Assembly (NCBI GenBank): GCA_023388055.1
Contig: JAEWGW010000019.1
Location: 1 to 64,000 of the forward strand
Direction of reading: 5' to 3'
DNA: 64,000 bases
Source of the DNA: Bacillota bacterium
GTDB lineage: Bacteria > Bacillota > Bacilli > Paenibacillales > NBRC-103111
Made by a program: the position numbers and the translations under genes. Each line of letters begins with the position of its first letter. The first letter of the stretch is position 1. Shown piece by piece: positions 16,679 through 25,563 of this stretch. A model generated the notes under the pieces. That model made no database searches. It saw nothing but the letters and a program-made list of their open reading frames with translations, and had not been told where the DNA came from.

Positions 16679-17650
16679 ATGCGTTGGCATGAAATTACGG
16701 TTCACACCACGGAAGAAGCAATTGAAATGATCTCCAATTTTCTCCATGAGCTGGGCGCAGGCGGCGTCACCATCGAGGAATCGGGCACGCTGAACAAGCA
16801 GCGGGACACATCCCTCGGCCAATGGTACGAAAAACCGTTGAACGATATTCCCGAAGGCCGTGCAGTGATTCAGGGGTATTTTCCCCAAGGCACCGGATTG
16901 GATGAAATTATGGCCCAGCTGAAGGAATCAGTGGCGGAGCTGTCTGACTTTGACATCGATACGGGCAATCCCCAGTTCAGCATGAAGGAAGTGGACGAGG
17001 AGGATTGGGCCACGGCCTGGAAGCAATATTTCAAACCGCTGCGCGTATCTGACCGCCTCACCATCAAACCGACCTGGGAGGAGTACGAAGCAGGTCCGGA
17101 GGAAATCATCCTGGAGCTGGATCCGGGTATGGCCTTCGGCACCGGCACCCATGCTACAACCGCCCTTTGTCTGCGGACCTTGGAGAGTGTTGTGAAGCCT
17201 GGGGATGAGGTTATTGATGTAGGCACAGGCTCAGGCATTCTGTCCATTGCCGCCGCCAAGCTGGGCGCAAGCCATGTGCTTGCCCTGGACCTGGACCCGG
17301 TAGCCGTCTCCAGCGCCACGGAGAATACCCGCTTGAACGGCCTGGAAGAGACCATTACAGTTGTAGAAAGCGATCTGCTGAAGGCCATCCGGACCCAGGC
17401 TGAAGGCAAACAAGGTTTGGGTGTTACTCTTCCGGTACAGGTCGTCGTCGCCAATATCCTGGCTGAGATCATTCTTCTGTTTGTCGCCGATGTGTTCGAA
17501 GCGCTGCAAAGCGGGGGCACATATATCGCCTCCGGCATTATCAAGCAAAAGCAAGCGGAGGTGGAACGGGCTCTGACAGAAGCCGGATTCCAGGTAGAGA
17601 ATCGGTATGAAGAGACAGATTGGGTGGCGATTGTTGCCAGAAAGCCATAG
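16679..17650 (+). CDS. prmA: Ribosomal protein L11 methyltransferase PrmA
   Basis: PrmA trimethylates ribosomal protein L11 with SAM. The 323-residue product has the N-terminal substrate-recognition domain (MRWHEITVHTTEEAIEMISN), then LELDPGMAFGTGTHATTALC (about residues 144-163), the SAM motif VIDVGTGSGILSIAAAKLGA (about 180-199) and the NPPY-like VVANILAEII near 263. ATG 16679 follows GGGAGGA; an in-frame ATG at 16625 lacks a site and family match. It heads a run with the M50 protease, rsmE and mtaB, in the Bacillus order dnaJ-prmA-rsmE-mtaB except for the inserted genes. Confidence 0.96.
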   Translation: MRWHEITVHTTEEAIEMISNFLHELGAGGVTIEESGTLNKQRDTSLGQWYEKPLNDIPEGRAVIQGYFPQGTGLDEIMAQLKESVAELSDFDIDTGNPQFSMKEVDEEDWATAWKQYFKPLRVSDRLTIKPTWEEYEAGPEEIILELDPGMAFGTGTHATTALCLRTLESVVKPGDEVIDVGTGSGILSIAAAKLGASHVLALDLDPVAVSSATENTRLNGLEETITVVESDLLKAIRTQAEGKQGLGVTLPVQVVVANILAEIILLFVADVFEALQSGGTYIASGIIKQKQAEVERALTEAGFQVENRYEETDWVAIVARKP

Positions 17651-17657
17651 GTGATAA

Positions 17658-18365
17658 ATGAATAATCTGTTCGGCATTCAGTTTGAATTGCTGCCTTTTC
17701 TTCTGATTGTCATTGTGCTGGCGTTTACACTGCATGAATTTGCCCATGCCTATGTGGCGGACCGGTTCGGTGATCCCACTCCCCGGTCCATGGGAAGAGT
17801 GACTTTGAATCCCCGGGCCCATATCGATATTCTCGGGATTCTCCTGATTATTCTGGCGGGCTTCGGCTGGGCGCGCCCGGTTCTGATCCGCTCCAGCTTC
17901 TTCAAGAAGCCCCGGCTTATGAGTGTGCTGGTTTCTGTGGCGGGACCTTTGTCCAACCTGCTTTTGGCTGTGGTGGGGGTATTGACGGCTTTCCTGCTGT
18001 CCCACTTCAATGCCTACGAGGTGATGTCGGTTGGGGTGTTCCGGGCGGTTTCTATCTTTTTGCAAATGCATATTCTTCTGAATCTGGTTCTGTTTATCTT
18101 TAATCTCCTGCCGCTGCCCCCCTTGGACGGCTACCGGATTATTTATGAGTTCCTGCCGGTGCAATGGCGGGAGCGGATACGGCCCTTTGAGCAGTACGCG
18201 TTTATGATTTTCCTTTTGCTGGTGCTGATCCATCCGCTGTACAGTATGACCCTTGGACCGGTCCTGGATTTGCGGTGGGATCTGCTGCGGGGGATCAATC
18301 AGGTGTTTATCATGCTGTTCGGGAATCATGAGCAGCTGTCGAAAATCGGGATTCTGATGCTGTAG
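17658..18365 (+). CDS. Site-2 protease family membrane metalloprotease (M50)
   Basis: The 235-residue protein has five to six hydrophobic segments, the zinc motif HEFAHAY (HExxH form, about residues 25-31) in the first helix, and NLLPLPPLDGYRI (about 150-162), which holds the third metal ligand Asp of M50 proteases. This is the minimal rhomboid-like M50 form without PDZ or CBS domains. It begins 7 bases after prmA and is probably cotranscribed. The substrate is unknown. Confidence 0.88.
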   Translation: MNNLFGIQFELLPFLLIVIVLAFTLHEFAHAYVADRFGDPTPRSMGRVTLNPRAHIDILGILLIILAGFGWARPVLIRSSFFKKPRLMSVLVSVAGPLSNLLLAVVGVLTAFLLSHFNAYEVMSVGVFRAVSIFLQMHILLNLVLFIFNLLPLPPLDGYRIIYEFLPVQWRERIRPFEQYAFMIFLLLVLIHPLYSMTLGPVLDLRWDLLRGINQVFIMLFGNHEQLSKIGILML

Positions 18366-18373
18366 ACGCTCCG

Positions 18374-18432
18374 GGAGTTAAGTCCGTTGGAAATGGCGCC
18401 GTTAGCCGGGCCGTTCAACCGGGCTTAACTCC
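18374..18432 (+). other. Inverted repeat after the M50 protease gene
   Basis: GGAGTTAAG (18374-18382) pairs with CTTAACTCC (18424-18432), with a GC-rich inner part that can form smaller stems. The T run after it is short (GCGTTTTTGG), so it may be a terminator or a processing site. Confidence 0.4.
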
Positions 18433-18521
18433 AAGGCGTTTTTGGCGGATATGCGGAGTACACCGTTATTGCAGGCCTGCAGATGGCCGTAAGCTCTCAA
18501 CAAGAAAGGCAGGATTAGGCC

Positions 18522-19292
18522 ATGCAACGTTATTTTGTGCCGCCGGAGCAATTGGAAGGCAATCTGGCGAGGTTAACCGGAGAGGACGCCCATCATCTGG
18601 TGAAGGTGATGCGGGCCGAACCCGGCGAGGAAATTATTGTCGGCAATGGCTTGGACCGGGAGGTGCTGGCCCGGGTGTCTTTCATCGGCAAAGGGCTGGT
18701 GGAGGCACAGGTGGTCCAGGAGCTCCCTATGGATAAAGAGGCGGCTGTAGAGGTGTGGATCGCCCAAAGTCTGCCCAAGGGGGACAAGCTGGAGACGGTG
18801 ATCCAGAAGTGTACGGAGCTTGGGGCGGACCGGTTTATTCCCTTTTTGTCCAAACGGACGATTGTGCAATATGATGACAAAAAAGAGGCTAAACGTGTGG
18901 AGCGTTGGGCCAAAATCGCTAAGGAAGCGGCGGAGCAGGCGCACCGTAACCGGGTTCCGGCTGTGGAAACGCCGGTAAGCTGGAAGCGGCTTTTGGAGCT
19001 GGTGAAGGAAGCGGATCTGGCGCTGTTCTGTTATGAGCTGGAAAGCGGGCTCACTTTGCGGGAGCGGCTGGCGGAGCAATTAGCCTCCCCTGTGGCCGGC
19101 GGGCGCCGTCCGAGGATTCTGGTTATGGTTGGCCCTGAAGGGGGCTTTACGGAGCAGGAGGCCCTGGAGGCAGAGGCTGCCGGCTGCCGGAGCATCAGTC
19201 TCGGCAAGCGGATTTTGCGTACGGAAACGGCCGCAATGGCGGCGTTGGCGTGCATTATGTATGAATCGGGAGAAATGGGAGGGAAGAGCTGA
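18522..19292 (+). CDS. rsmE: 16S rRNA m3U1498 methyltransferase RsmE
   Basis: RsmE is a SPOUT methyltransferase that makes N3-methyluridine 1498 in 16S rRNA. The 256-residue product shows the PUA-like N-terminal part (MQRYFVPPEQL, then EDAHHLVKVMRAEPGE), AQSLPKGDKLETVIQKCTEL (about residues 83-102), and the knot motifs VMVGPEGGFTEQE (about 206-218) and LGKRILRTETAAMAALA (about 229-245). The stop overlaps the mtaB start (TGATG), so the two are coupled. Confidence 0.96.
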   Translation: MQRYFVPPEQLEGNLARLTGEDAHHLVKVMRAEPGEEIIVGNGLDREVLARVSFIGKGLVEAQVVQELPMDKEAAVEVWIAQSLPKGDKLETVIQKCTELGADRFIPFLSKRTIVQYDDKKEAKRVERWAKIAKEAAEQAHRNRVPAVETPVSWKRLLELVKEADLALFCYELESGLTLRERLAEQLASPVAGGRRPRILVMVGPEGGFTEQEALEAEAAGCRSISLGKRILRTETAAMAALACIMYESGEMGGKS

Positions 19293-20629
19293 TGGCAAGG
19301 GTTGCGTTTCATACCTTGGGCTGCAAGGTGAATTTTTATGAGACGGAAGGGATCTGGCAGCTCTTCCGCAACGAGGGTTATGAAAAGGCCGACTTCGAGG
19401 AAACTGCGGATGTGTATGTGATTAACACCTGCACGGTCACCAATACAGGGGACAAAAAAAGCCGTCAGGCCATCCGCCGCGCCATCCGCAGGAATCCCGA
19501 GGCGATTATTGCCGTTACCGGGTGTTATGCCCAGACCGCTCCCGCGGAGATTGCCGCCATACCCGGAGTGGATATTGTCATCGGCACCCAGGACAGGGAC
19601 AAGATGATGGACCTGGTCCACAAGTATCAGGCGGAGAGAGCGCCCATCAACGTCGTCCGCAATATCATGAAAACCCGGGAATTCGAAGAGCTGGATGTTC
19701 CCGAATTTACCGGCCATACCCGGGCGTTCCTGAAAATCCAGGAAGGCTGCAATAACTTCTGCACCTTCTGCATCATCCCCTGGTCCAGAGGGCTTATCCG
19801 CAGCCGCAAGCCGGAAAGTGTACTGGCCCAGGCCAGACAGCTGGTGGAAACAGGCTATGAGGAAATTGTGCTGGCGGGTATCCATACCGGCGGGTACGGG
19901 GAGGATCTGGACGGGTATAATCTGGCCATGCTGCTACGGGATTTGGACAAGGTGGACGGTCTCAAGCGAATCCGCATCAGCTCCATTGAAGCCAGCCAAA
20001 TTGACGAGCAGATTCTGGATGTGCTGGGTTCCTCCTCCAAAATGTGCCGCCATCTGCATATTCCGCTGCAGGCTGGAGAGGATACGGTGCTGGCTGCTAT
20101 GCGCCGGAAGTATACCACGGCGGAATATGGCCGCAAGCTGGAGCTGATCCACAGAACCATGCCGGATGTGGCAGTAACCACGGATGTAATCACCGGTTTT
20201 CCCGGCGAAACCGTGGAGATGTTTGAGAGCGGCCTGCATTTTATGGAGCAGATGCAGTTTGCGGATATGCATATCTTCCCTTATTCGAAGCGGACGGGCA
20301 CACCTGCCGCCAGAATGGACGGGCAGATTCCGGAGGAGGAGAAGAACCGCCGGGTCAGCCTGCTGATGGAGCTGTCCTCCCGGATGCGGCTGGAGTATTC
20401 CAAGGGCTTCGCCGGACAGATCCTGGAGGTTATCCCGGAGATGGGGGATTACGAAGGCAACGGGGATGTGGAGCTGATCGGACATTCGGACAATTATTTG
20501 CACATTGCCTTCTCCGGACCCAAGGAGCTGGCAGGGCGGATGGTCCAGGTTCGGATGACGGAGGCTGGAATCCCCTATTGCCGGGGTGTGAGGCTGAATG
20601 AAACGGTTATGTCCGGGGTTTCCCGATAA
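19292..20629 (+). CDS. mtaB: tRNA t6A37 methylthiotransferase MtaB
   Basis: MtaB converts t6A37 to ms2t6A in tRNAs reading ANN codons. The 445-residue product has the N-terminal methylthiotransferase domain with Cys in TLGCKVN (about residue 11), NTCTVTN (about 47) and TGCYAQT (about 81), the radical-SAM motif CNNFCTFCIIP (about 152-162), and a C-terminal TRAM domain. The three N-terminal Cys plus three SAM Cys fit a two-cluster enzyme. It overlaps rsmE by one base. Confidence 0.95.
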   Translation: MARVAFHTLGCKVNFYETEGIWQLFRNEGYEKADFEETADVYVINTCTVTNTGDKKSRQAIRRAIRRNPEAIIAVTGCYAQTAPAEIAAIPGVDIVIGTQDRDKMMDLVHKYQAERAPINVVRNIMKTREFEELDVPEFTGHTRAFLKIQEGCNNFCTFCIIPWSRGLIRSRKPESVLAQARQLVETGYEEIVLAGIHTGGYGEDLDGYNLAMLLRDLDKVDGLKRIRISSIEASQIDEQILDVLGSSSKMCRHLHIPLQAGEDTVLAAMRRKYTTAEYGRKLELIHRTMPDVAVTTDVITGFPGETVEMFESGLHFMEQMQFADMHIFPYSKRTGTPAARMDGQIPEEEKNRRVSLLMELSSRMRLEYSKGFAGQILEVIPEMGDYEGNGDVELIGHSDNYLHIAFSGPKELAGRMVQVRMTEAGIPYCRGVRLNETVMSGVSR

Positions 20630-20658
20630 GAGCAGGTTTTAAAGTCTTCAGTAAGGGG

Positions 20659-21126
20659 ATGAATAAAAGCGTGAAGGAAATATCCGCCGGAGGAGTGGTT
20701 TACCGGAACTTCGAAGGACGGCAGCAAATTCAGCTGATTCAGGACCGGTACGGAAAAATTACGCTTCCCAAAGGAAAGATGGAGTCCGGTGAAACCGTCA
20801 AGGAAACCGCGCTTCGGGAAATCCTGGAGGAGACGGGGATTACGGGGCGCATTATCAAGCCGCTGGATGTGATCCGTTACCAATACCATCTTCCGCGGGT
20901 GGGGCTTGTCCACAAGGAGGTCCATTATTATCTGGTAGAGGCGGAAGGCGGTACGCTTAAGCCCCAGGTAGAGGAAATCCGGGGAGTGGAATGGCTGGAG
21001 GTGCCGGACGCGGCTCAGCGCCAGCGCAAAAACGGTTATGCCAATAATGATTCCATCCTGCACAAGGCGCTGCGGGAATTGGGATATGACGAGAAGGGGA
21101 TGAAGCGGAACGATGGAAACCATTAA
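20659..21126 (+). CDS. Nudix hydrolase
   Basis: The 155-residue protein has a complete Nudix box, GKMESGETVKETALREILEE then TGI (about residues 39-61), with the REILEE metal-binding Glu residues. It begins SAGGVVYRNFEG, typical of diadenosine-polyphosphate or diphosphoinositol-type Nudix enzymes. The substrate cannot be fixed. It starts 29 bases after mtaB and overlaps deoC by 14 bases. Confidence 0.9.
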   Translation: MNKSVKEISAGGVVYRNFEGRQQIQLIQDRYGKITLPKGKMESGETVKETALREILEETGITGRIIKPLDVIRYQYHLPRVGLVHKEVHYYLVEAEGGTLKPQVEEIRGVEWLEVPDAAQRQRKNGYANNDSILHKALRELGYDEKGMKRNDGNH

Positions 21127-21787
21127 TCTGGGTGGATTTATCGACCACACGCTATTAAAGGCGGATGCCACGTCGCAGGCTATCGAGAAGCTGTGCGGGG
21201 AAGCGGTGGAGCATCATTTTTACAGCGTATGCGTCAACGGAGTTTGGGTGCCGTACTGCAAGGAGCTTCTGAAGGGTTCGGAGGTAAAAATCAGTGTGGT
21301 GTGCGGATTCCCTCTTGGGGCGAACACATCCAAGGCCAAGGCAGCGGAGGCGGCGGATGCCGTGGAGAACGGTGCCAATGAAATTGATATGGTGCTGCAG
21401 ATCGGCCAGCTGCTGGAGGGGCGTCTGGACCAGGTGGAGGACGATATCCGCCAGGTGGTGAAGGCAGTGGAAGGAAGCGCCATCGTGAAGGTAATCTTCG
21501 AAACGGGCTTCCTTAATGACAAGCAGAAGGAAACGGCTTGCCGGCTTTCGGAGCAGGCCGGGGCCCATTATGTAAAAACCTCCACCGGCTTCGGTCCGGG
21601 GGGAGCGACAGTGGAGGATATCCGCTTGATGCGTGCCTCCGTTTCGCCCCATATCGGCGTGAAGGCGTCGGGCGGCGTGCGGGACAGAGCGGCAGCCCTC
21701 CTGATGATCGAAGCGGGCGCAACCCGCCTGGGCACCAGCTCCGGTGTGGCGATTGTATCGGGAGCAGCAGGCGGAAGCGGTTATTAA
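21113..21787 (+). CDS. deoC: Deoxyribose-phosphate aldolase DeoC
   Basis: DeoC cleaves 2-deoxyribose 5-phosphate to glyceraldehyde 3-phosphate and acetaldehyde in deoxynucleoside catabolism. The 224-residue TIM barrel has FIDHTLLKADAT (about residues 9-20), VCGFPLGA (about 62-69), NEIDMVLQIG (about 88-97), the Schiff-base Lys in YVKTSTGFGPGGA (about 152-164) and KASGGVRD (about 183-190). It overlaps the Nudix gene by 14 bases, so they are coupled. A short family-C palindrome starts inside its stop codon. Confidence 0.96.
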   Translation: METINLGGFIDHTLLKADATSQAIEKLCGEAVEHHFYSVCVNGVWVPYCKELLKGSEVKISVVCGFPLGANTSKAKAAEAADAVENGANEIDMVLQIGQLLEGRLDQVEDDIRQVVKAVEGSAIVKVIFETGFLNDKQKETACRLSEQAGAHYVKTSTGFGPGGATVEDIRLMRASVSPHIGVKASGGVRDRAAALLMIEAGATRLGTSSGVAIVSGAAGGSGY

Positions 21788-21809
21788 GGGGCTGTGAAAC
21801 AGTCTCTAG
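21786..21809 (+). repeat. Minimal family-C palindrome at the deoC stop codon
   Basis: AAGGGGCTGT, 4 bases, ACAGTCTCTA: the two ends of family C without the interior. It begins inside the deoC TAA, and its right end overlaps the stop codon of the convergent transporter gene. Confidence 0.5.
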
Positions 21810-22765
21810 GCATCTAGCTGGATGCGGCGCAGGCCGGGCAGGTAACAAAGCGGCAGTGCCAGCAGAGAGCAGACGATGTTGAATATGGTCTGGGCGTGGG
21901 CGATCTGGGCGCCCGGATCGGTGGTGATAATGGCGGTCACCTGCTCCAGTACGCCGATGAGGGGGAAGAATAAAAGCGCTCCTCCGGCGTTCAGCAGGAT
22001 ATGCGCCCATGCTACATAGAGGCCGAAGCGGGAGCCGCCGATGCTGGCGATAAGTGCGGTGACGCAGGTGCCAATATTGGCGCCGATGACGATGGCGATG
22101 CCCAGCTCCGGGGTTATAGCCTGGATGGAGGCCAGCCCCATGGTCATAGCGATGGTGACAGCCCCGCTGTGAAGCAGGGCGGTAACGGCGGCACCGGCCA
22201 TCACGCCCCAGAACAGGCTCTCCTGGGCCTTCTGGATGAACCAGCCCAGCATCCCCATGGATTGCAGGGCGGGTGTGATGCTCTGCATCACCTGCATCCC
22301 CAGCAGCACACAGGCGAAGCCCATCACGGCGATGGGCACGAGCCGCAGGGAGCGGAGCTTGCGGGCGGGGTAGCTGCTGTCCGGCAGGCTAAGTGCGGTG
22401 AACCACAGCACGGCGGCTCCCAGAAGGATGGGCAGCGCCAGCCGGGTCAAATCCAGGCCAACCAGCTCGGTGGTCATGCAGGTGCCGATATTGCTCCCCA
22501 GAATAATGCCCAGGGTCTGGGGGAATTTCATAACCCCTGCGTTGACCAGACCGATGGTGATGACGGTAACGGCGGTGCTGCTCTGCAGAACGGCCGTTAT
22601 TCCCGTTGCGGCCACAAGACCCCTGGCGGGAGTCCGGGTGAAGCGTTCCAGAATCACCTGAAGGTAACGTCCGGCCCAGCTGTGCAAGGCCCATTCCATA
22701 GCCTTCATGCCGAAGAGGAAAATCGCCAGCCCCGCCGCCATCGGCAGTATAATGAGTGAGAACAA
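21806..22765 (-). CDS. Na/Pi-cotransporter family protein
   Basis: The 319-residue integral membrane protein has the two inverted PF02690-type halves: residues about 5-95 with VLQSSTAVTVITIGLVNAG (the QSS motif), and about 180-270 with LLHSGAVTIAMTMGLA, where QSS is replaced by HSG. About eight hydrophobic segments are visible. It lacks the C-terminal PhoU-like domain of longer homologues. Substrates of this family are phosphate or unknown. It is convergent with deoC and divergent from the rlmI-like gene. Confidence 0.85.
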   Translation of the reverse strand: MFSLIILPMAAGLAIFLFGMKAMEWALHSWAGRYLQVILERFTRTPARGLVAATGITAVLQSSTAVTVITIGLVNAGVMKFPQTLGIILGSNIGTCMTTELVGLDLTRLALPILLGAAVLWFTALSLPDSSYPARKLRSLRLVPIAVMGFACVLLGMQVMQSITPALQSMGMLGWFIQKAQESLFWGVMAGAAVTALLHSGAVTIAMTMGLASIQAITPELGIAIVIGANIGTCVTALIASIGGSRFGLYVAWAHILLNAGGALLFFPLIGVLEQVTAIITTDPGAQIAHAQTIFNIVCSLLALPLCYLPGLRRIQLDA

Positions 22766-22901
22766 CGGAATCCTGCTCCTTTTGGCCTGATTGCTTCAGG
22801 TGATGGAAGACGTATTGTATATGTATGACAAGCCGGGGCTGGACATGTTGGTTTGTCCGCCTTTGGTACATAAATTGAAACAAGGGACAGGAGAGGTTTG
22901 G

Positions 22902-24272
22902 ATGGGTGCGTCTGTTTTTTTGATACGGAAACGCAAGAAGCGGCTGGAGGAAGGGCATCCGTGGATATTCGCCAACGAGATTGAGCGGGTGGAAGGGGAG
23001 CCGGGACCGGGAGAGATTGTCCATGTGCGCAGTCATACGGGGCAATTCCTGGCTTCCGGCTATTATAACGAAGCCTCGCAGATCCGGGTTCGGGTGGTGG
23101 GATACGAGTCTTTGGAGGAGCTGACTCGTGAGCTTCTGACGGAACGGCTGATTCGCTGCCGGGAGCTGCGGGAACGGTTTCTGCCCGAGGCTGCTGCTTA
23201 CCGGGCGGTGTACGGAGAGGCGGATTTCCTGCCGGGTCTGGTGGTGGACCGGTTCGGCGATATCCTGGTGGTGCAGATTCTTACCTTGGGTATGGATTTG
23301 CGCCGGGAGCTGATTGTGGAGGCGCTGGTTGAGGTGTTCCAGCCGTTGGGGATCTATGAACGCAGCGATGTGTCTGTCCGGGAGCTGGAAGGATTGAGCC
23401 AGCGAACGGGCGTCCTGTACGGGGATTGTCCGGAGAAGGTGCAGATTACGGAAAATGGTTTGCTGCTGGAGGTGGACATTGTCCACGGTCAGAAGACGGG
23501 ATATTTCTTCGACCAGCAGGCTAACCGTGCTCTGCTTGCGCCTTTGGTGAAGGGATGGGGTGCCAGAAGCGGTATCCGTCTGGAGGAGCGGGAGACGGAG
23601 AACGGCCTGGAACCGGTTCCCGTGAATCCCAACGGCAAGGTGGTTACCTTTCCCTATTGGGATGGGGCCACGGTGCTGGAATGTTTCTCCCATACGGGGA
23701 GCTTTACACTGAATGCCTGCAAGTTCGGAGCGAAGAAGGTCACCTGCCTGGATATTTCGGAGCTGGCGGTGGAGTCTGCACGGCGGAATGTGGAGCTGAA
23801 CGGCTTCCAGGACCGGGTGGAATTTGTGGTGGCCGATGCATTCGAATATTTGCGGGCCCAAGTGAAGGGGCTTGACGAGCGCAAGGAGCGTGCTGCTGCG
23901 GCAGAAAAGAAGGTGGACACCTCTGCCAAGCTGGCTCAAGGAGGCAGGACCTGGGATGTGGTGATTCTGGATCCTCCGGCCTTCGCCAAAACCCGGAATG
24001 CGGTTGAAGGGGCTTGCCGCGGGTATAAGGATATTAACCTGCACGGGCTGAAGCTGGTGAATGAAGGCGGGTTTTTGGTGACGGCCAGCTGCAGCTTCCA
24101 TGTCCGGCCGGACCTGTTTCTGGAGACCATCCATGAAGCAGCCAAGGATGCAGGCAAGGTGCTGCGGCTTCTGGAATTCCGCGGCGCAGGCAAGGACCAT
24201 CCCCAGATTCTCGGGGTGGATGAGGGCAATTATCTGAAATTCGCTATTTTCCAGGTGCACAGCCGCAAGTAG
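22902..24272 (+). CDS. Class I SAM-dependent rRNA methyltransferase, RlmI-like
   Basis: The 456-residue product begins with a PUA domain (FLIRKRKKRLEEGHPWIFAN), then an EEHEE-like domain and a Rossmann methylase with KTGYFFDQQANR (about residues 198-209), VLECFSHTGSFTLNACKFGA (about 262-281), VTCLDISELAV and the catalytic-loop VVILDPPAFAKT (about 354-365). This is the architecture of RlmI, which methylates C1962 of 23S rRNA. Two segments look longer than usual: about 213-255 (Lys/Gly/Glu-rich, before motif I) and about 326-348 (ERKERAAAAEKKVDTSAK). ATG 22902 follows AGGAGAGG. Confidence 0.9.
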   Translation: MGASVFLIRKRKKRLEEGHPWIFANEIERVEGEPGPGEIVHVRSHTGQFLASGYYNEASQIRVRVVGYESLEELTRELLTERLIRCRELRERFLPEAAAYRAVYGEADFLPGLVVDRFGDILVVQILTLGMDLRRELIVEALVEVFQPLGIYERSDVSVRELEGLSQRTGVLYGDCPEKVQITENGLLLEVDIVHGQKTGYFFDQQANRALLAPLVKGWGARSGIRLEERETENGLEPVPVNPNGKVVTFPYWDGATVLECFSHTGSFTLNACKFGAKKVTCLDISELAVESARRNVELNGFQDRVEFVVADAFEYLRAQVKGLDERKERAAAAEKKVDTSAKLAQGGRTWDVVILDPPAFAKTRNAVEGACRGYKDINLHGLKLVNEGGFLVTASCSFHVRPDLFLETIHEAAKDAGKVLRLLEFRGAGKDHPQILGVDEGNYLKFAIFQVHSRK

Positions 24273-24450
24273 GATGAAGGCCGAGGCGTCGGAAGGAAGC
24301 GGCCGGGAGCGGCGGGTTTAGGCGGCAACTGACCAGGCGAAGGATAAAGTTGGGTTTTCAATTTGACAAAAACAGACGAGTTGGTTCATCATTGGAAGTA
24401 GAAAAAGAACCCCAAATTTAAAATTCGTTTTTTGAAAGGGGAAATGGAAA

Positions 24451-24960
24451 ATGGTTAGCGACAATCTGTTGAAGGAATTGAATGAGCAGTTGAATTTTGA
24501 GTTTTACTCCGCCCACGTGTATGTGGCCATGGCCGCATACTGTTCTTCGGAGAATCTGGACGGCTTTGCCAACTTCTTCCTGGTGCAGGCAGAGGAAGAG
24601 CGGTTCCATGCCATGAAAATCTACAACTACATCAATGCAGTGGGGGCGAGAGCCACCATCAGCGGGATGGGCGACGTTTTCAACGGCTATGAATCGGTTT
24701 TGGACTGCTACAAGAAGGGCCTGAAGCATGAGAAGGAAAACACCCGGCGCTTCTACAAGCTTATGGATATTGCCATGGAGGAGCGGGAGCATGCGACCAT
24801 CGGCTTCCTGAAGTGGTTTATTGACGAGCAGGTGGAGGAAGAGGACACCTTCGAAAAGCTGATCCAAAAGCTGAAGCGCATCGACAAGGACAGCAGCGCC
24901 TTTTATGCCTTGGAGCAGGAGCTGGCCACACGGGTATTCACTCCCCCGGCCAATGCTTAA
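24451..24960 (+). CDS. ftnA: Non-heme ferritin
   Basis: Ferritin stores iron in a 24-subunit shell. The 169-residue four-helix protein has the ferroxidase residues: Glu in LNFEFYSAHVYVAM (about 17), Glu and His in AEEERFHAMK (about 49-53), and Glu in KHEKENTRRFY with EEREHATIGFL further on. No heme Met is evident. It starts behind AAAGGGGAAATGG. It is a single-gene unit with a terminator after it. A TTGACA at 24363 is a possible -35 but I see no good -10. Confidence 0.93.
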   Translation: MVSDNLLKELNEQLNFEFYSAHVYVAMAAYCSSENLDGFANFFLVQAEEERFHAMKIYNYINAVGARATISGMGDVFNGYESVLDCYKKGLKHEKENTRRFYKLMDIAMEEREHATIGFLKWFIDEQVEEEDTFEKLIQKLKRIDKDSSAFYALEQELATRVFTPPANA

Positions 24961-24997
24961 GCTTGGTGTGAAGGCATTATAATCGGATAGAACGGGG

Positions 24998-25035
24998 ACA
25001 GCCCTTTGCTATATTGGCGGAGGGCTGTTTCTTTT
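24998..25035 (+). terminator. Terminator of ferritin
   Basis: ACAGCCCT (24998-25005) pairs with AGGGCTGT (25021-25028), followed by TTCTTTTT. Confidence 0.8.
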
Positions 25036-25377
25036 TAGTTTGGTTTAGCGCGGTGAAGTTCGAAAGTGCAAGGGTTGAGATATCACTTTGGGACCCCTTG
25101 TCGTCCATTATCCCTTACACTCAGGAACCGTGGGAAAGGGGGAGGAGGAGGGCTGGTTGAGATGAAATGGAGGGAAGGGACAGGAGTTAGAATGGAGGTA
25201 AGGGATACAAGAAAGGGTGTGAGGCAAAAGTTTTGGAGGGAGATTATTTGGACAAATCAGGGGTTGATTGAACCAATTAGAGTTTTTGGGCATCGTGGGA
25301 AACGAACGAAGATCTGGAGGCATGCGCTGGAGTGTGATTTACCGGATAATGGTGGCGGACTGTGATGAGCCAGGAGC

Positions 25378-25563
25378 TCTAACGGAACTCTGCGACTCTT
25401 ACAGGCCAAAAACGGGGGTGTGCCAATTTTAACGGAACTGAGCGACCGTTAGCGCACGGAATAGCAGCTAATTAATCTGGTTTTGGCCGCTAAGAGCGTC
25501 ACAGTTCCGTTAGCGCGCCAAAAGTGGCGAATGTGGTTTCTAAGAGTCGCTGAGTTCCGTTAG
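25378..25563. repeat. Family-B four-unit element B2
   Basis: Forward AACGG units lie at 25381 and 25431; reverse CCGTT units end at 25511 and 25561. Spacing is 50, 81, 50, total 181. The unit flank here is AACGGAACT, a different subtype from B1. Its right end supplies the stop codon of the chbG gene (TAA at 25562-25560, minus strand). In the ferritin-chbG gap (24961-25559) I see only the ferritin terminator, about 340 bases with no convincing gene, and this element. Confidence 0.85.

Noticed and set aside
21786..21809. Intrinsic terminator for deoC
   Set aside because: The stem is short and has no T tract; the same palindrome with changed bases occurs after lepA, and as the ends of the longer repeat C.
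25066..25365. A 99-codon frame after ferritin
   Set aside because: It is a GTG frame without a ribosome site, with a Gly/Arg/Lys-biased product and no recognisable motif. It ends next to element B2 in otherwise gene-free DNA.
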